A stretch of 47,250 nucleotides of DNA from Akkermansiaceae bacterium (GTDB lineage Bacteria > Verrucomicrobiota > Verrucomicrobiia > Verrucomicrobiales > Akkermansiaceae), in NCBI GenBank assembly GCA_025457665.1, contig JALOTY010000029.1, positions 1 through 47,250 on the forward strand. Direction: 5' to 3'. The notes under the pieces are model-generated. The model ran no database searches. It was not told the origin of the DNA and was given only the letters and a program-made list of their open reading frames with translations. Shown in pieces: positions 33,939-42,427 of the stretch. Every line of letters starts with the position of its first letter. Positions within the stretch are counted from its first letter, which is position 1. The position numbers were made by a program, and so were the translations under genes.

Positions 33939-35819
33939 TTAGAACCCGAGTGCCGTACCGACCTGATAGACGATGAGGGAGGCGAGGAATGCCGTGAAGG
34001 ACATCACGGCAAACTGCCCGGCGGCCCATTTCCATGAGCCGGCTTCCCGTGCGACCACGGCGCTGGTGGGCAGGCACTGGAGGGCGTAGATGTAAAAAAG
34101 CAGGATGGAGAGCACGGCCAGCGGGCGGAACATCGGGGTGCCGTCTTCCCAGGTTTCACTGGCGAGTTGATTGCGGAGACGTTCGCGGCTGCCGACCTCG
34201 TCGTCGGCGTCTTCCTCGATGTGGAAAAGCTGGAACATCGAGCTGTTGAACACCTCGCGAGCAGCGAAGGAGGTAAGCACTGCGGTGCCGGTACGACCAT
34301 CGAAGCCGAGCGGGCGGACGACGGGTTCGATCGCGGCGCTGATGCGGCCGATGGCGGAATGGGCGAGCTGCTCGGCGGGGTCTTCGCTGGCGGATTTCGG
34401 ATAGGTGCTCAAGGCCCAGAGAATGATGGAGATGGCAAGGATGATGGTGCCTGCCTTGCGCACAAAGGCCCAACCACGATCGAAGAGATGGCGGAAGATG
34501 TAGGACCACTGCGGAGTGCGATAGGGCGGGAGTTCGAGGAAGAAATGGCTGGGTGCCTCATCCGGGCCGAGCTTGCCGCGGAGAATGCGTGCGACGATGA
34601 AAGCGCTGAGCGTGCCGATGGCATAAACCCCCACCAAGGTGGCCGCCATTTTCCAGGTGCCTTCCCCCGAAGCCATGAGCATGGGGATGAGCAGCATGTA
34701 AACCGGAAGCCGCGCAGTGCAGCTCATCCAGGGGGCGACAAAGATTGTCACGAGTCGTTCCTTGGGGGAATCGATGGTCCGGGTGGCCATGATTCCCGGA
34801 ATGGCGCAGGCGTAGGAACTCAGCAGCGGAAGGAATGCCTTGCCGCTCAAACCCACGCGGGACATCGCGCCATCCATGAGAAAGGCGGCGCGGGCGAGGT
34901 AGCCACTGCTTTCCAACAGACCGATGAAGAAGAACAGCAACAGAATCTGCGGCAGGAAGATGACCACCGAGCCGACTCCGCCGATGATGCCATCGATGAT
35001 CAAGTCCCGCAGATCCCCTTCCGGCATGGACGCTTCGATCGCTGAGGAAATCCCCCCTTGTGCGGCCTCGATCCACCCCATGGGAACTTCCGCGAGGGAG
35101 AAGATCGACCAGAAGACGAGGAACATGATCCCCACAAAGGAAACCCAGCCGAAGACAGGGTGGAGCAGGACGGCATCGATGCGGTCGGTGCGATTCAGGG
35201 TCGCCTCATCCGGTCGGCGGACGACGCTGTTAGAGATTTCCATGGCGAACGCCTGCCGGGATTCGAGCGAGCCGCTTTGCCAGGGGAAATCGGTGCTTGG
35301 CGGAGGCAGGGGGCGGGCGAGAACTTGCTTGAAGGGGATGATTCCACGGCCGCTGCGTGCCTGCATGGGCAGGACCGGCACCTTCAGTTCTTCGGCAAGT
35401 TTCACGGGATCGAGCCGCAGGCCGGATTGCTCGGCGGCATCGATCATGTTCAGGACCACGACCACTGGCAGGCCGCGCTCGATGACTTCGAGGGCAAGGG
35501 GGAGTTGGCGTTCGATGGCGGTGGCATCGATCACGCAGACGGCGAGATCGGGAGCATCGATGCCCGGCATTTCTCCGGTGAGAGCGCGACGGGTGACTTC
35601 CTGATCGGGCGAACTACCATGAAGATCGTAGCAGCCGGGGAGGTCGATGACCGTCACCTTGCGGCCGTGCGGGGTGCGGGTGTGGCCGGTTTTGAGGTCC
35701 ACGGTGACGCCGGCGACATTGCCGACCTGGGCATTGCGGCCGGTGAGGGCATTGAAGAGCGTGGTTTTCCCGACATTCGGGTGGCCCACGAGCATCACCG
35801 TTTCGATCCCTTTTTCCAT
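33939..35819 (-). CDS. feoB: Ferrous iron transport protein B
   Basis: A 626-residue inner-membrane Fe(II) permease with an N-terminal G-protein domain. G motifs seen: GHPNVGKTTLFN (12-23), VGNVAGVTVD, DLPGCYDL and LNMIDAAEQSG. The membrane part contains FLPQILLLFFFIGLLESSGYLARAAFLMD and GLSGKAFLPLLSSYACAIPGIMATRTI with the Gate motifs and conserved Cys, and a second gate region ending FAAREVFNSSMFQLF. It is on the short side for FeoB. It follows feoA with a 13-base gap. The stop codon TAA lies just past the epimerase gene of the opposite strand. Regulation by Fur is expected from the family, but I found no clear Fur box. Confidence 0.96.
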   Translation of the reverse strand: MEKGIETVMLVGHPNVGKTTLFNALTGRNAQVGNVAGVTVDLKTGHTRTPHGRKVTVIDLPGCYDLHGSSPDQEVTRRALTGEMPGIDAPDLAVCVIDATAIERQLPLALEVIERGLPVVVVLNMIDAAEQSGLRLDPVKLAEELKVPVLPMQARSGRGIIPFKQVLARPLPPPSTDFPWQSGSLESRQAFAMEISNSVVRRPDEATLNRTDRIDAVLLHPVFGWVSFVGIMFLVFWSIFSLAEVPMGWIEAAQGGISSAIEASMPEGDLRDLIIDGIIGGVGSVVIFLPQILLLFFFIGLLESSGYLARAAFLMDGAMSRVGLSGKAFLPLLSSYACAIPGIMATRTIDSPKERLVTIFVAPWMSCTARLPVYMLLIPMLMASGEGTWKMAATLVGVYAIGTLSAFIVARILRGKLGPDEAPSHFFLELPPYRTPQWSYIFRHLFDRGWAFVRKAGTIILAISIILWALSTYPKSASEDPAEQLAHSAIGRISAAIEPVVRPLGFDGRTGTAVLTSFAAREVFNSSMFQLFHIEEDADDEVGSRERLRNQLASETWEDGTPMFRPLAVLSILLFYIYALQCLPTSAVVAREAGSWKWAAGQFAVMSFTAFLASLIVYQVGTALGF

Positions 35820-35832
35820 GCGTCCGCGGGGA

Positions 35833-36084
35833 TCAGATTGGAGCGACCATCACGTGATCGGCAAGCGATCGGCTGAGGGCCATGCGGGTGCCGCAGACGG
35901 AGCAGATCAGATTCCGTCCGTTGGCGAGCTTGCGGACCTGCATGGTCTCGCAAAAGCCGAGACGTCGTAGCTGGTCACAGGCCGGACCGGAGAGGAAACG
36001 GATGCGGAAATCGCAGCCCACGCTGGCTTGGGAAAGGCTCAGCAAGCTGTCCGTTTCAAGGTCCTCGGCAAGCGCGTGCGACAT
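35833..36084 (-). CDS. feoA: Ferrous iron transport protein A
   Basis: An 83-residue FeoA, the small SH3-like cytoplasmic partner of FeoB. Seen: SLSQASVGCDFRIRFLSGPACDQLRRLGFCETMQVRKL, the RLxxLGF and VGxxxxI pattern of the family, then a CSVCGTRMALSRSLADHVMV C-terminus containing a pair of cysteines. Length from ATG 36084 is typical (75-85 residues); an open extension to 36213 contains no family features. It lies directly upstream of feoB in one operon. The cysteine pair is unusual for FeoA and could bind a metal, though this is inference. Confidence 0.88.
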   Translation of the reverse strand: MSHALAEDLETDSLLSLSQASVGCDFRIRFLSGPACDQLRRLGFCETMQVRKLANGRNLICSVCGTRMALSRSLADHVMVAPI

Positions 36085-36268
36085 CGCCAGAAGAGTCCCG
36101 TAATTGAGACACGGTTGCAATTGGAAATTTTCACTCGGGGAGGGAAATCGCTGGGACTCGTAAGAAAGGGAGGTCTCTTCGTGTTTTCCGTGTTGAAATT
36201 CGCAAATAGGCATTGGTTTTCGGTCGATGGATGACTTAGATCTTCCGAAGTCACCATTTTCCGCAACC

Positions 36269-37663
36269 ATGAACGCCTGCCTTGCCAGCCCCGAAGCCGT
36301 GAAGTTTGTCCCTGTCCTCGACCCGGGTTTTGTGCCGGCGGTGCTGTGGAATCGGTCCTACCGAAAAGATGCCGAGGCCACGCCGGGCGTGAGGCATCTC
36401 GATTTGGCGATGGTTCGCAAGGATGGCACGGCATTCCGCTGGTCATCGCCGGTTCTGCCGGATCATCCCGATCACGCGGCGCGGACGATGAGATACATCG
36501 AGCGGGTGGTGAAATTCCTCCTTTGGCAAAAAGGTGGCAGCCGCATTCTCATCGCCGGGGCACCGGAGGTGGCGGCAGGACTGGCAAAGATCTATTCGGC
36601 CGATGGCGAGCGGGCCTTCGATTGGGATTTCATCGGCCGCAAGATCTTCGGCGAAGCGATCGAGGTGAAGGCCGTGGATGCGGCGGAACTTCCGGAGGCC
36701 AATGACGAAGCCATGCCGCTGGGCAGGCATCTGGACGGCTGCCGGATCGGTTTCGATCTCGGCGGCTCCGACCGCAAGTGTGCGGCGGTGATCGATGGCG
36801 AAGTGGTCTTTTCCGAGGAGGTGGTGTGGGATCCCTATTTCCAGAGCGATCCGCAGTATCACATCGAAGGCATTCACGATTCCCTCAAGCGTGCGGCGGC
36901 CCATTTGCCGAGGGTGGATGCGATCGGCGGCAGTTCCGCAGGAGTTTATGTGAACAACGAAGTCCGCGCGGCCTCGCTTTTCCGCGGGGTGAGCGAGGAG
37001 GATTTCGAAAAACACATCCGCGGAGTCTTCTTCACGCTCAAGGAGCGCTGGGGCGGAGTGCCGTTTGAGGTCGTGAACGATGGCGAGGTCACGGCGCTCG
37101 CCGGTTCCATGGCTCTCGGGGAGAACTCCGTGCTGGGAGTGGCGATGGGAACGAGCGAGGCGGCCGGCTATGTCGATCAAGGTGGCCACATCCGGCCGTG
37201 GTTGAACGAACTGGCCTTCGCCCCGGTGGACTACCGGGAAATGGGACCGCGTGACGAATGGAGCGGCGATGAAGGCTGCGGCGCGCAGTATTTCTCCCAA
37301 CAAGCGGTGGCGCGGCTTGCTCCGGCGGCGGGCTTTGATTTCGGCAGCATGCCCTTTCCGGAGCAGTTGGTGAAAGTGCAGGAAGCCATGAAAACGGGAG
37401 ATGAGAGGGCGCGAAAAATCTATCAGACCATCGGCACCTGTTTCGGCTACGCCATCGCCCACTACGCCGAGTTCTACGAGGTTTCCAGTTTGTTGATTCT
37501 GGGTCGAGTGACCTCGGGCGAGGGGGGATCGGTGATCATCGAAGAGGCCGAGAAGGTCCTTGCGGGTGAGTTTCCCGAACTGTCGATCCGGCTGGTGGTG
37601 CCCGACGAGAAAACCAAACGCCACGGTCAGGCGGTGGCCGCAGCGAGTCTGGCGGCGGTCTGA
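36269..37663 (+). CDS. ROK-family protein (sugar kinase/regulator type)
   Basis: A 464-residue protein whose last 300 residues have the ROK actin-like ATPase fold: phosphate-1 motif CRIGFDLGGSDRKCAAVIDGEVV (158-180), IGGSSAGVYVNNEVRA, VVNDGEVTALAGSMALG (containing the usual catalytic-type N-D-G), and VLGVAMGTSEAAGYV. The first 150 residues are an extra domain without DNA-binding helix-turn-helix features. The CxCxxxGCxE zinc motif of most ROK kinases is absent. The start ATG 36269 was chosen over an upstream one at 36227. A strong terminator follows. It could be a glucokinase-like or a non-catalytic sugar-binding protein; I cannot decide. Confidence 0.8.
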   Translation: MNACLASPEAVKFVPVLDPGFVPAVLWNRSYRKDAEATPGVRHLDLAMVRKDGTAFRWSSPVLPDHPDHAARTMRYIERVVKFLLWQKGGSRILIAGAPEVAAGLAKIYSADGERAFDWDFIGRKIFGEAIEVKAVDAAELPEANDEAMPLGRHLDGCRIGFDLGGSDRKCAAVIDGEVVFSEEVVWDPYFQSDPQYHIEGIHDSLKRAAAHLPRVDAIGGSSAGVYVNNEVRAASLFRGVSEEDFEKHIRGVFFTLKERWGGVPFEVVNDGEVTALAGSMALGENSVLGVAMGTSEAAGYVDQGGHIRPWLNELAFAPVDYREMGPRDEWSGDEGCGAQYFSQQAVARLAPAAGFDFGSMPFPEQLVKVQEAMKTGDERARKIYQTIGTCFGYAIAHYAEFYEVSSLLILGRVTSGEGGSVIIEEAEKVLAGEFPELSIRLVVPDEKTKRHGQAVAAASLAAV

Positions 37664-37681
37664 GGGCCCGGGGAAAAGAAA

Positions 37682-37710
37682 ATCCGCGGACGAGAAGCTC
37701 GTCCGCGGAT
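37682..37710. terminator. Bidirectional terminator between the ROK gene and the mre operon end
   Basis: Perfect 13-base-pair stem ATCCGCGGACGAG / CTCGTCCGCGGAT with a 3-base loop. Minus-strand tail reads TTTTCTTTT (plus-strand AAAAGAAAA at 37674-37682). It lies 18 bases after the ROK stop codon and 38 bases after the end of the minus-strand secreted-protein gene. Confidence 0.9.
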
Positions 37711-37748
37711 GGGCATTGGATGATCTAACAAATCTTTGGAAGCGCCGA

Positions 37749-38126
37749 TCAGTTCTCTTTTTTCAATCGGGTAGGGAGGAGGGTGAGAGTCAGATTCCCG
37801 GTTGTGATCTCTGCCGATTTCCCCAAATCGACGACGGTTTTCGGCTTGGCCAAAACCTTGCTGTCCTTCTTGGTTCGATCGGTGATGACGGTCTCGATTT
37901 GAACGCTTCCATTCTTGAGGATCCTGGGTGTCAGTGCGTACTCGAGAACACCGAAGCGGATGATCGCTTCCTTGCCGTCTTCAACCACGACCCCGGGGGC
38001 AGCGAGGATGAGAGGTTCGCCGTCGACTTCTTTGCCAGAGATCGTCGTTTCAATCCGGATGAGCGGGGCCGCGGAGGACAGCGAGAAAGTCGCCAGAACT
38101 GCGAGGAGAATGGAGATCGGCTTCAT
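37749..38126 (-). CDS. Small secreted protein at the end of the mre operon
   Basis: A 125-residue protein with a clean signal peptide (PISILLAVLATFSLSSAAP) and an all-beta mature part: IRIETTISGKEVDGEPLILAAPGVVVEDGKEAIIRFG, ALTPRILKNGSVQIETVITDR, VLAKPKTVVDLGKSAEITTGNLTLTLLPTR. The rhythm of VLAKPKxVVxxGKxAEI resembles the C-terminal module of secretins (NGSVxxE, LxxP), but the length is only that of a small domain, so this is a weak suggestion. The start ATG 38126 leaves an 8-base gap after the rng stop codon, so it is almost certainly the last gene of the mreB-mreC-mreD-mrdA-rng unit. Function unknown. Confidence 0.7.
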   Translation of the reverse strand: MKPISILLAVLATFSLSSAAPLIRIETTISGKEVDGEPLILAAPGVVVEDGKEAIIRFGVLEYALTPRILKNGSVQIETVITDRTKKDSKVLAKPKTVVDLGKSAEITTGNLTLTLLPTRLKKEN

Positions 38127-38134
38127 GGAGGGAT

Positions 38135-39721
38135 TCAGACCTGCTCGATGACTTTTTCCGTGGCGGCATCGACGACCATGAAGCGCTCGCGATGGAGTGC
38201 CGGGTCCGAGCGGAAGATGAGTCGGCCCGAATGCTGGCGCTCGAGGTCCATGAGAATCTTGCTGTCCGCGGTCTTGAAGCGGTTGAGGACATCGGGATTG
38301 ACGACGACCATGAGGTCTCCGCCTTGTTCGCGACGGTTGTTGATGACGGAAACGAGCTTGCGCTGGATTTCCACGCTCATGGTCATGGTGGTCTTCACCC
38401 GTCCGCGACCCTGGCAATAGGGGCAGGGCTCGAACATGGTGTCGCGCAGCGATTCGTTGAGGCGCTGGCGGGTCATTTCCATGAGGCCGATGGCGGAAAT
38501 CTGCAGGACCTGGGTCTTGGCCTTGTCCTTGCGGAGGCGGTCCTTCATCGCCTTGTAAACCGCCTGCTGGTCCTTGCGGTGACGCATGTCGATGAAGTCG
38601 ACCACGACTAGACCGCCGATGTTGCGCAGTCGGAGTTGGCGGGCGACTTCTTCGGCGGCTTCGATGTTCGTTTGGACGATCATCTTTTCGACATCCTTCG
38701 CGCCGCGGTTGCGGCCGGTGTTGACGTCGATGGAAATAAGCGCCTCGGTTTCATCGATCACGATGTATCCGCCGCATTTCAGCCAGACCTGACGGGAGAA
38801 GGCCTCATCGATTTGCTTCTGGAGGTTGAGGGCCTCGAAGATCGGTTGGGGTGTGGCGAGGTGGTGGATGCGGCGGCGGGCACGGCGGGAAATCCGGCCG
38901 GCGACTTCGCGGATGAACTCGGTGGTTTCGGCATCGTCGCAGATGACCTGATCGACCTCATCGGTGAGGAAGTCGCGGGCGGTGCGCTCGATGAGGCCGG
39001 GCTCCTGGAACACACAGACCGGCGCGGGGGAAGTGTCGCGGCGGCCTTCGACTTCGCGCCATTGTTCGAGGAGCATGGCGAGATCGCGCACGAAGTGGCG
39101 GGCGCGGGTGCCTTGGGCCACGGTGCGCATGATGATGCCCATGCCGTCCGGCACGGAGAGGCGCTGCATGATCTTGCGCAGGCGGGCGCGTTCCTTGGGA
39201 TCATCGATCTTCCGCGAAATGCCGAACTGCTCGGTGTAAGGCATGAGGACGAGGTAACGTCCGGCGAGGGAAATGTTCGTGGTGACGCGGGGTCCCTTGG
39301 TGCCGATGGGGCCCTTGGACACCTGGATCATGATTTCCGAGCCGACCGGATAGATGCTGGGGATGTCCTTCGAAGTGACCTTCTTCTGTTGTTTTTTCGG
39401 CCGGTCGCCGCGTTGGATTTCCTCCAGCCCGGAATCGAGGGCGGCAGGGATGGCATCCCAGAAGTGGAGGAAGGCGTTTTTCTCCAGACCGATATCGACA
39501 AACATCGCCTTGAGGCCGGGCTCGATGTTGCGGACGCGGCCTTTGAAGATTCCGCCGACGATGTTTTGATCGCCTTCGCGTTCGACCGTGTATTCCTCGA
39601 GGACTCCGTCGTCGAGCAGGGCGACGCGACGTTCGAGTTTCTCGACGTTGACAATGATGGTGTGTCCTTCCTTCGGATTCGGGCGGCCGATACCGAGGAA
39701 GCGTTTGATGCGCTGGATCAT
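38135..39721 (-). CDS. rng: Ribonuclease E/G family endoribonuclease
   Basis: A 528-residue RNase G-like enzyme for mRNA and rRNA processing. Seen: an S1-type RNA-binding segment (about 45-150, with GGIFKGRVRNIEPGLKAMFVDIGLEKNAFLHF), the RNase H-like DNase I-like core with Mg ligands D332 (LISIDVNTGR) and D375 (VVVDFIDMR), and the zinc-link CPYCQGRG (433-440). The long acidic/basic C-terminal scaffold of RNase E is missing, so it is RNase G-like, with a short tail. It follows PBP2 by 25 bases; rng after mre genes is a known arrangement in many bacteria. The start ATG 39721 gives MIQRIKRF. Confidence 0.94.
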   Translation of the reverse strand: MIQRIKRFLGIGRPNPKEGHTIIVNVEKLERRVALLDDGVLEEYTVEREGDQNIVGGIFKGRVRNIEPGLKAMFVDIGLEKNAFLHFWDAIPAALDSGLEEIQRGDRPKKQQKKVTSKDIPSIYPVGSEIMIQVSKGPIGTKGPRVTTNISLAGRYLVLMPYTEQFGISRKIDDPKERARLRKIMQRLSVPDGMGIIMRTVAQGTRARHFVRDLAMLLEQWREVEGRRDTSPAPVCVFQEPGLIERTARDFLTDEVDQVICDDAETTEFIREVAGRISRRARRRIHHLATPQPIFEALNLQKQIDEAFSRQVWLKCGGYIVIDETEALISIDVNTGRNRGAKDVEKMIVQTNIEAAEEVARQLRLRNIGGLVVVDFIDMRHRKDQQAVYKAMKDRLRKDKAKTQVLQISAIGLMEMTRQRLNESLRDTMFEPCPYCQGRGRVKTTMTMSVEIQRKLVSVINNRREQGGDLMVVVNPDVLNRFKTADSKILMDLERQHSGRLIFRSDPALHRERFMVVDAATEKVIEQV

Positions 39722-39746
39722 GGGAATGAGTGGCAAGATCAAGGTT

Positions 39747-41888
39747 TCAGGGGTTGGTTCCGGGTCCGGTGTCAGGCACGACCGAGCCTTCTTCATCGAC
39801 TTCGGGTGTGATCGCGGGTTCCGGTGTGACGGGGTTCTCTGTTGGGAGAGTGACGGCGGGGCGGACTTCGACGAGGTCGAGCGCCTCGTCTCCGGTTTCG
39901 CCCATTTCGGTGGCATCGATGGCGGCCAGGACATCGTCCGGAAGCTCGATGGCTTCCACGGGGTCCTTGTTTCCTTCGACCGGATCGAGTCTGGAAAGGG
40001 GCAGGCGCATGCCTTCGTCGCGGGCGAGGATGCCACGCAGGACGAGGTGGACGAGGGGCGCGCCGACTCCGCCACCGGCCTTGCCGTCTTCGACGAGGAT
40101 GGCAATGGCGTATTTCGGGTCATCGAAGGGCGCGAAGGCGACGGTCCAGGCGTTGTGAAGGTTGCGGATTTTATCGACCTGGGCGGTGCCGGTTTTTGCG
40201 GCGACATCGACACCGGGAATTTTCGCGCGTCCGGCGGTGCCGCCGGGGACGTTGACCGCCATCCACATGCCCTTGCGGATGCGTTCGAGTTGTTCGGGTT
40301 TCACCCCGTAGTCGCGGATGAGGTCGAACTTGAGCTTCGGCTCCTGCCGCAGGACCTGGCCATCCGGCAGGGAGGTGGCTTCTAACAGGCGTGGGGTGTA
40401 GTAGCGGCCGCCATTGGCAATGCAGGTGACCATCGCGCAGAGTTGCAACGGAGAGGCGAGGGTTTGGAACTGGCCGATGGAAACCTGGGCGATGTCCCCG
40501 GGGTTCAGTCGTGCTCCGCGGTTGGCGGCGCGCCAGGCGCGGGAGCCCGGGAGGTTTCCACCGGATTCGCCGGGGAGTTCGATGCCGGTCCGCGAGCCGA
40601 AGCCGAAGAGCGCGAGGCTTTCCACGAGTTTTTCCTCACCGAGGGCATTTCCGAGGCGGTAGAAATAGGGATTGCAGGATTTCTGGATCGCTTGGGAAAG
40701 AGCGAGGGTGCCATGGCCGGAATGGTTCCAACACTTCGGCTTGTAGGTGCCGTAGGAAACAAAGCCGGCGCAGTGGTAGGCACGATCGCCCATGCCATGC
40801 ATCACGCCTGCCAGGGCGGTGCCGAGCTTGAAGGTTGAACCGGGGACGAAGCCGGAGATGCATCGGTCTGTGAACGGCGCACAGGGATTGGCGAGGTAGG
40901 CTTGGTAAATTTTCTCGTTGATACTGGGGATGAAGTTGTTCGGATCGTAATCGGGAACCGATGCCATGGCGACGATGCCGCCGGTGCGCACATCCATCAC
41001 GACACCCGCAGCCCGGCCGGTGCGGCGCAGGACGTTGGTGAGGAGGTATTGCACGCGGGCATCGATGGTGAGCCGCACATCCGCGCCGACGGCGGGCGGG
41101 CGGTAGTCGATCATACCGGTGATCTTGCCCTTTTCGTTTTTCACGAGGGTCTTGTTTCCCTCGGGTCCGCGGAGGATGTCATCGAAAGAGGCCTCCACGC
41201 CGGCGATGCCTTGTTCATCGCCGATGTAGTGGTCGAAGCGGCGCTTCTGATCCTCGGGGATATCGCCGGTTTTCCAAGGTCGGGTGTAGCCGAGAATGTG
41301 ACTGGCCACGGCCCCGTAGGGATACTCGCGGAGAGGGCGGACATTGAGGTAAACTCCGGGGATTTCGATGCTGCGTTCGGCGAGGCGGGCGAACTGGTCA
41401 TCATCGATCTCCGTGGTGTAGGAAAACGGCACCAGCCCGCGGTGGGTGATGAAATGGGTGCGGAGTTTTGTGGCGCTGTAGTTGCGGGCGACGCCGAGTT
41501 TGGTGAGTTCCGGAATGATCCAGGAGTTCACGATCTGAACGATGTCGGTTTCCTCGCCGACGCGGGGCATGCCCTGCTCGCGGGTGAGGACGTCGCGTGT
41601 CGGGTCCTTTTCGTTCTGGGCACGGTACGAGCGGTGGATTTCCTCAAGATCGAAATAGACCTCGTAGGTGCGTCGGTTGCGGGCGAGTTCCACGCCATTG
41701 CGATCGAGGATGCGGCCGCGGATGCCGGGTTCGCGAACGGTGACTTCCCGATCGCCGGGGACCAGGGATTGGTAATAGGCGCGACGTTCGATTTGAAACT
41801 CGTAGAGCCGGTGGACAAGCGCAGAAAACCCGACCAGCACGAGGAAGGTCAGGAGAAAGATGCGAAGTCCTTGGCCGAAGAAGCTCAT
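39747..41888 (-). CDS. mrdA: Penicillin-binding protein 2 (elongasome transpeptidase)
   Basis: A 713-residue class B PBP. An N-terminal membrane helix (LRIFLLTFLVLVGFSALVHRLYEFQI, about 8-34) is followed by the dimerisation/pedestal domain (GIRGRILDRNGVELARN) and the transpeptidase domain with STFK at 351-354 (nucleophile Ser351), SCN at 404-406 and KTG at 565-567. The C-terminal tail from about residue 630 is long and acidic (VDEEGSVVPDTGPG). It cross-links peptidoglycan in lateral wall growth with MreBCD and RodA (RodA is not in the window). It lies 13 bases after mreD. The start ATG 41888 gives MSFFGQGL. Confidence 0.95.
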   Translation of the reverse strand: MSFFGQGLRIFLLTFLVLVGFSALVHRLYEFQIERRAYYQSLVPGDREVTVREPGIRGRILDRNGVELARNRRTYEVYFDLEEIHRSYRAQNEKDPTRDVLTREQGMPRVGEETDIVQIVNSWIIPELTKLGVARNYSATKLRTHFITHRGLVPFSYTTEIDDDQFARLAERSIEIPGVYLNVRPLREYPYGAVASHILGYTRPWKTGDIPEDQKRRFDHYIGDEQGIAGVEASFDDILRGPEGNKTLVKNEKGKITGMIDYRPPAVGADVRLTIDARVQYLLTNVLRRTGRAAGVVMDVRTGGIVAMASVPDYDPNNFIPSINEKIYQAYLANPCAPFTDRCISGFVPGSTFKLGTALAGVMHGMGDRAYHCAGFVSYGTYKPKCWNHSGHGTLALSQAIQKSCNPYFYRLGNALGEEKLVESLALFGFGSRTGIELPGESGGNLPGSRAWRAANRGARLNPGDIAQVSIGQFQTLASPLQLCAMVTCIANGGRYYTPRLLEATSLPDGQVLRQEPKLKFDLIRDYGVKPEQLERIRKGMWMAVNVPGGTAGRAKIPGVDVAAKTGTAQVDKIRNLHNAWTVAFAPFDDPKYAIAILVEDGKAGGGVGAPLVHLVLRGILARDEGMRLPLSRLDPVEGNKDPVEAIELPDDVLAAIDATEMGETGDEALDLVEVRPAVTLPTENPVTPEPAITPEVDEEGSVVPDTGPGTNP

Positions 41889-41901
41889 GGGCGGAGGGCA
41901 C

Positions 41902-42419
41902 TCACCACGCAGGGCGGCGTTTGCGTGGGGGTTCGTCGCGAATGGTGAACTCGAAACGGTGGGCGAGGGCGAAGAGGATCCAGAAAACGATGGGTGAGAA
42001 GACCGTTGTCAAAGCCGAGCTGAGGGCGATCTTCATGAGAGTGTGGCGACCGAAGCTGAAGTCACCGCGGACGAAATTGATGAGGAGGAACTCGATGAGG
42101 AGGTAAATGAAGAGCGAGATGCCGGCGAGAAGGGGTAGAGGACGATCGAGTAACCGAAAGGCAGTTGTTCGACCGGGCTGGAATAAATCAGCGCGTCACC
42201 GCCATGGGGGCCGACCGCGTTCTCCAAATCCGTGATGAAGCCGCAACAGAAGGCGAGCAGCAGCATGACCGGTGCAGGTACGGTGACTGCCGTACAAAGA
42301 AAGACGAGGGCAACCGGCAGCACGCGCGCGCTGGCCAGTGGGGTGATGGCAGGAAGGAACTGCTGGAGGATGATGGCGAGCAGCACCAGAAGAAGGATGG
42401 AACCGAAATAGCGGAACAT
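41902..42419 (-). CDS. mreD: Rod-shape protein MreD, reading frame interrupted by an apparent -1 frameshift near 42132
   Basis: The first 96 codons (42419-42132) encode MFRYFGSILLLVLLAIILQQF then hydrophobic segments and a GFITDLENAV-type loop, the MreD pattern. The in-frame continuation then turns to low-complexity Ser-rich sequence. Stepping back one base at the CCCC run (plus strand GGGG, 42132-42135) restores a good MreD C-terminus, LLAGISLFIYLLIEFLL, down to RKRRPAW and a stop at 41902-41904, for a total of 172 residues, the normal MreD length. A homopolymer sequencing or assembly error is the likeliest cause, then a real mutation, then recoding. It lies between mreC (8-base gap) and mrdA (13-base gap). 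Confidence 0.8.
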
Positions 42420-42427
42420 GGAGGCTT

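Noticed and set aside
36085..36268. A Fur box upstream of feoA.
   Set aside because: AT-rich stretches and a loose AATTG/CAATT inverted repeat are present, but nothing close to the Fur consensus could be read.
42120..42150. Programmed -1 frameshifting in mreD.
   Set aside because: No tandem slippery heptamer in the correct phase and no obvious stimulatory hairpin; an error or mutation in a C-run is simpler. Kept only as a low-ranked alternative.
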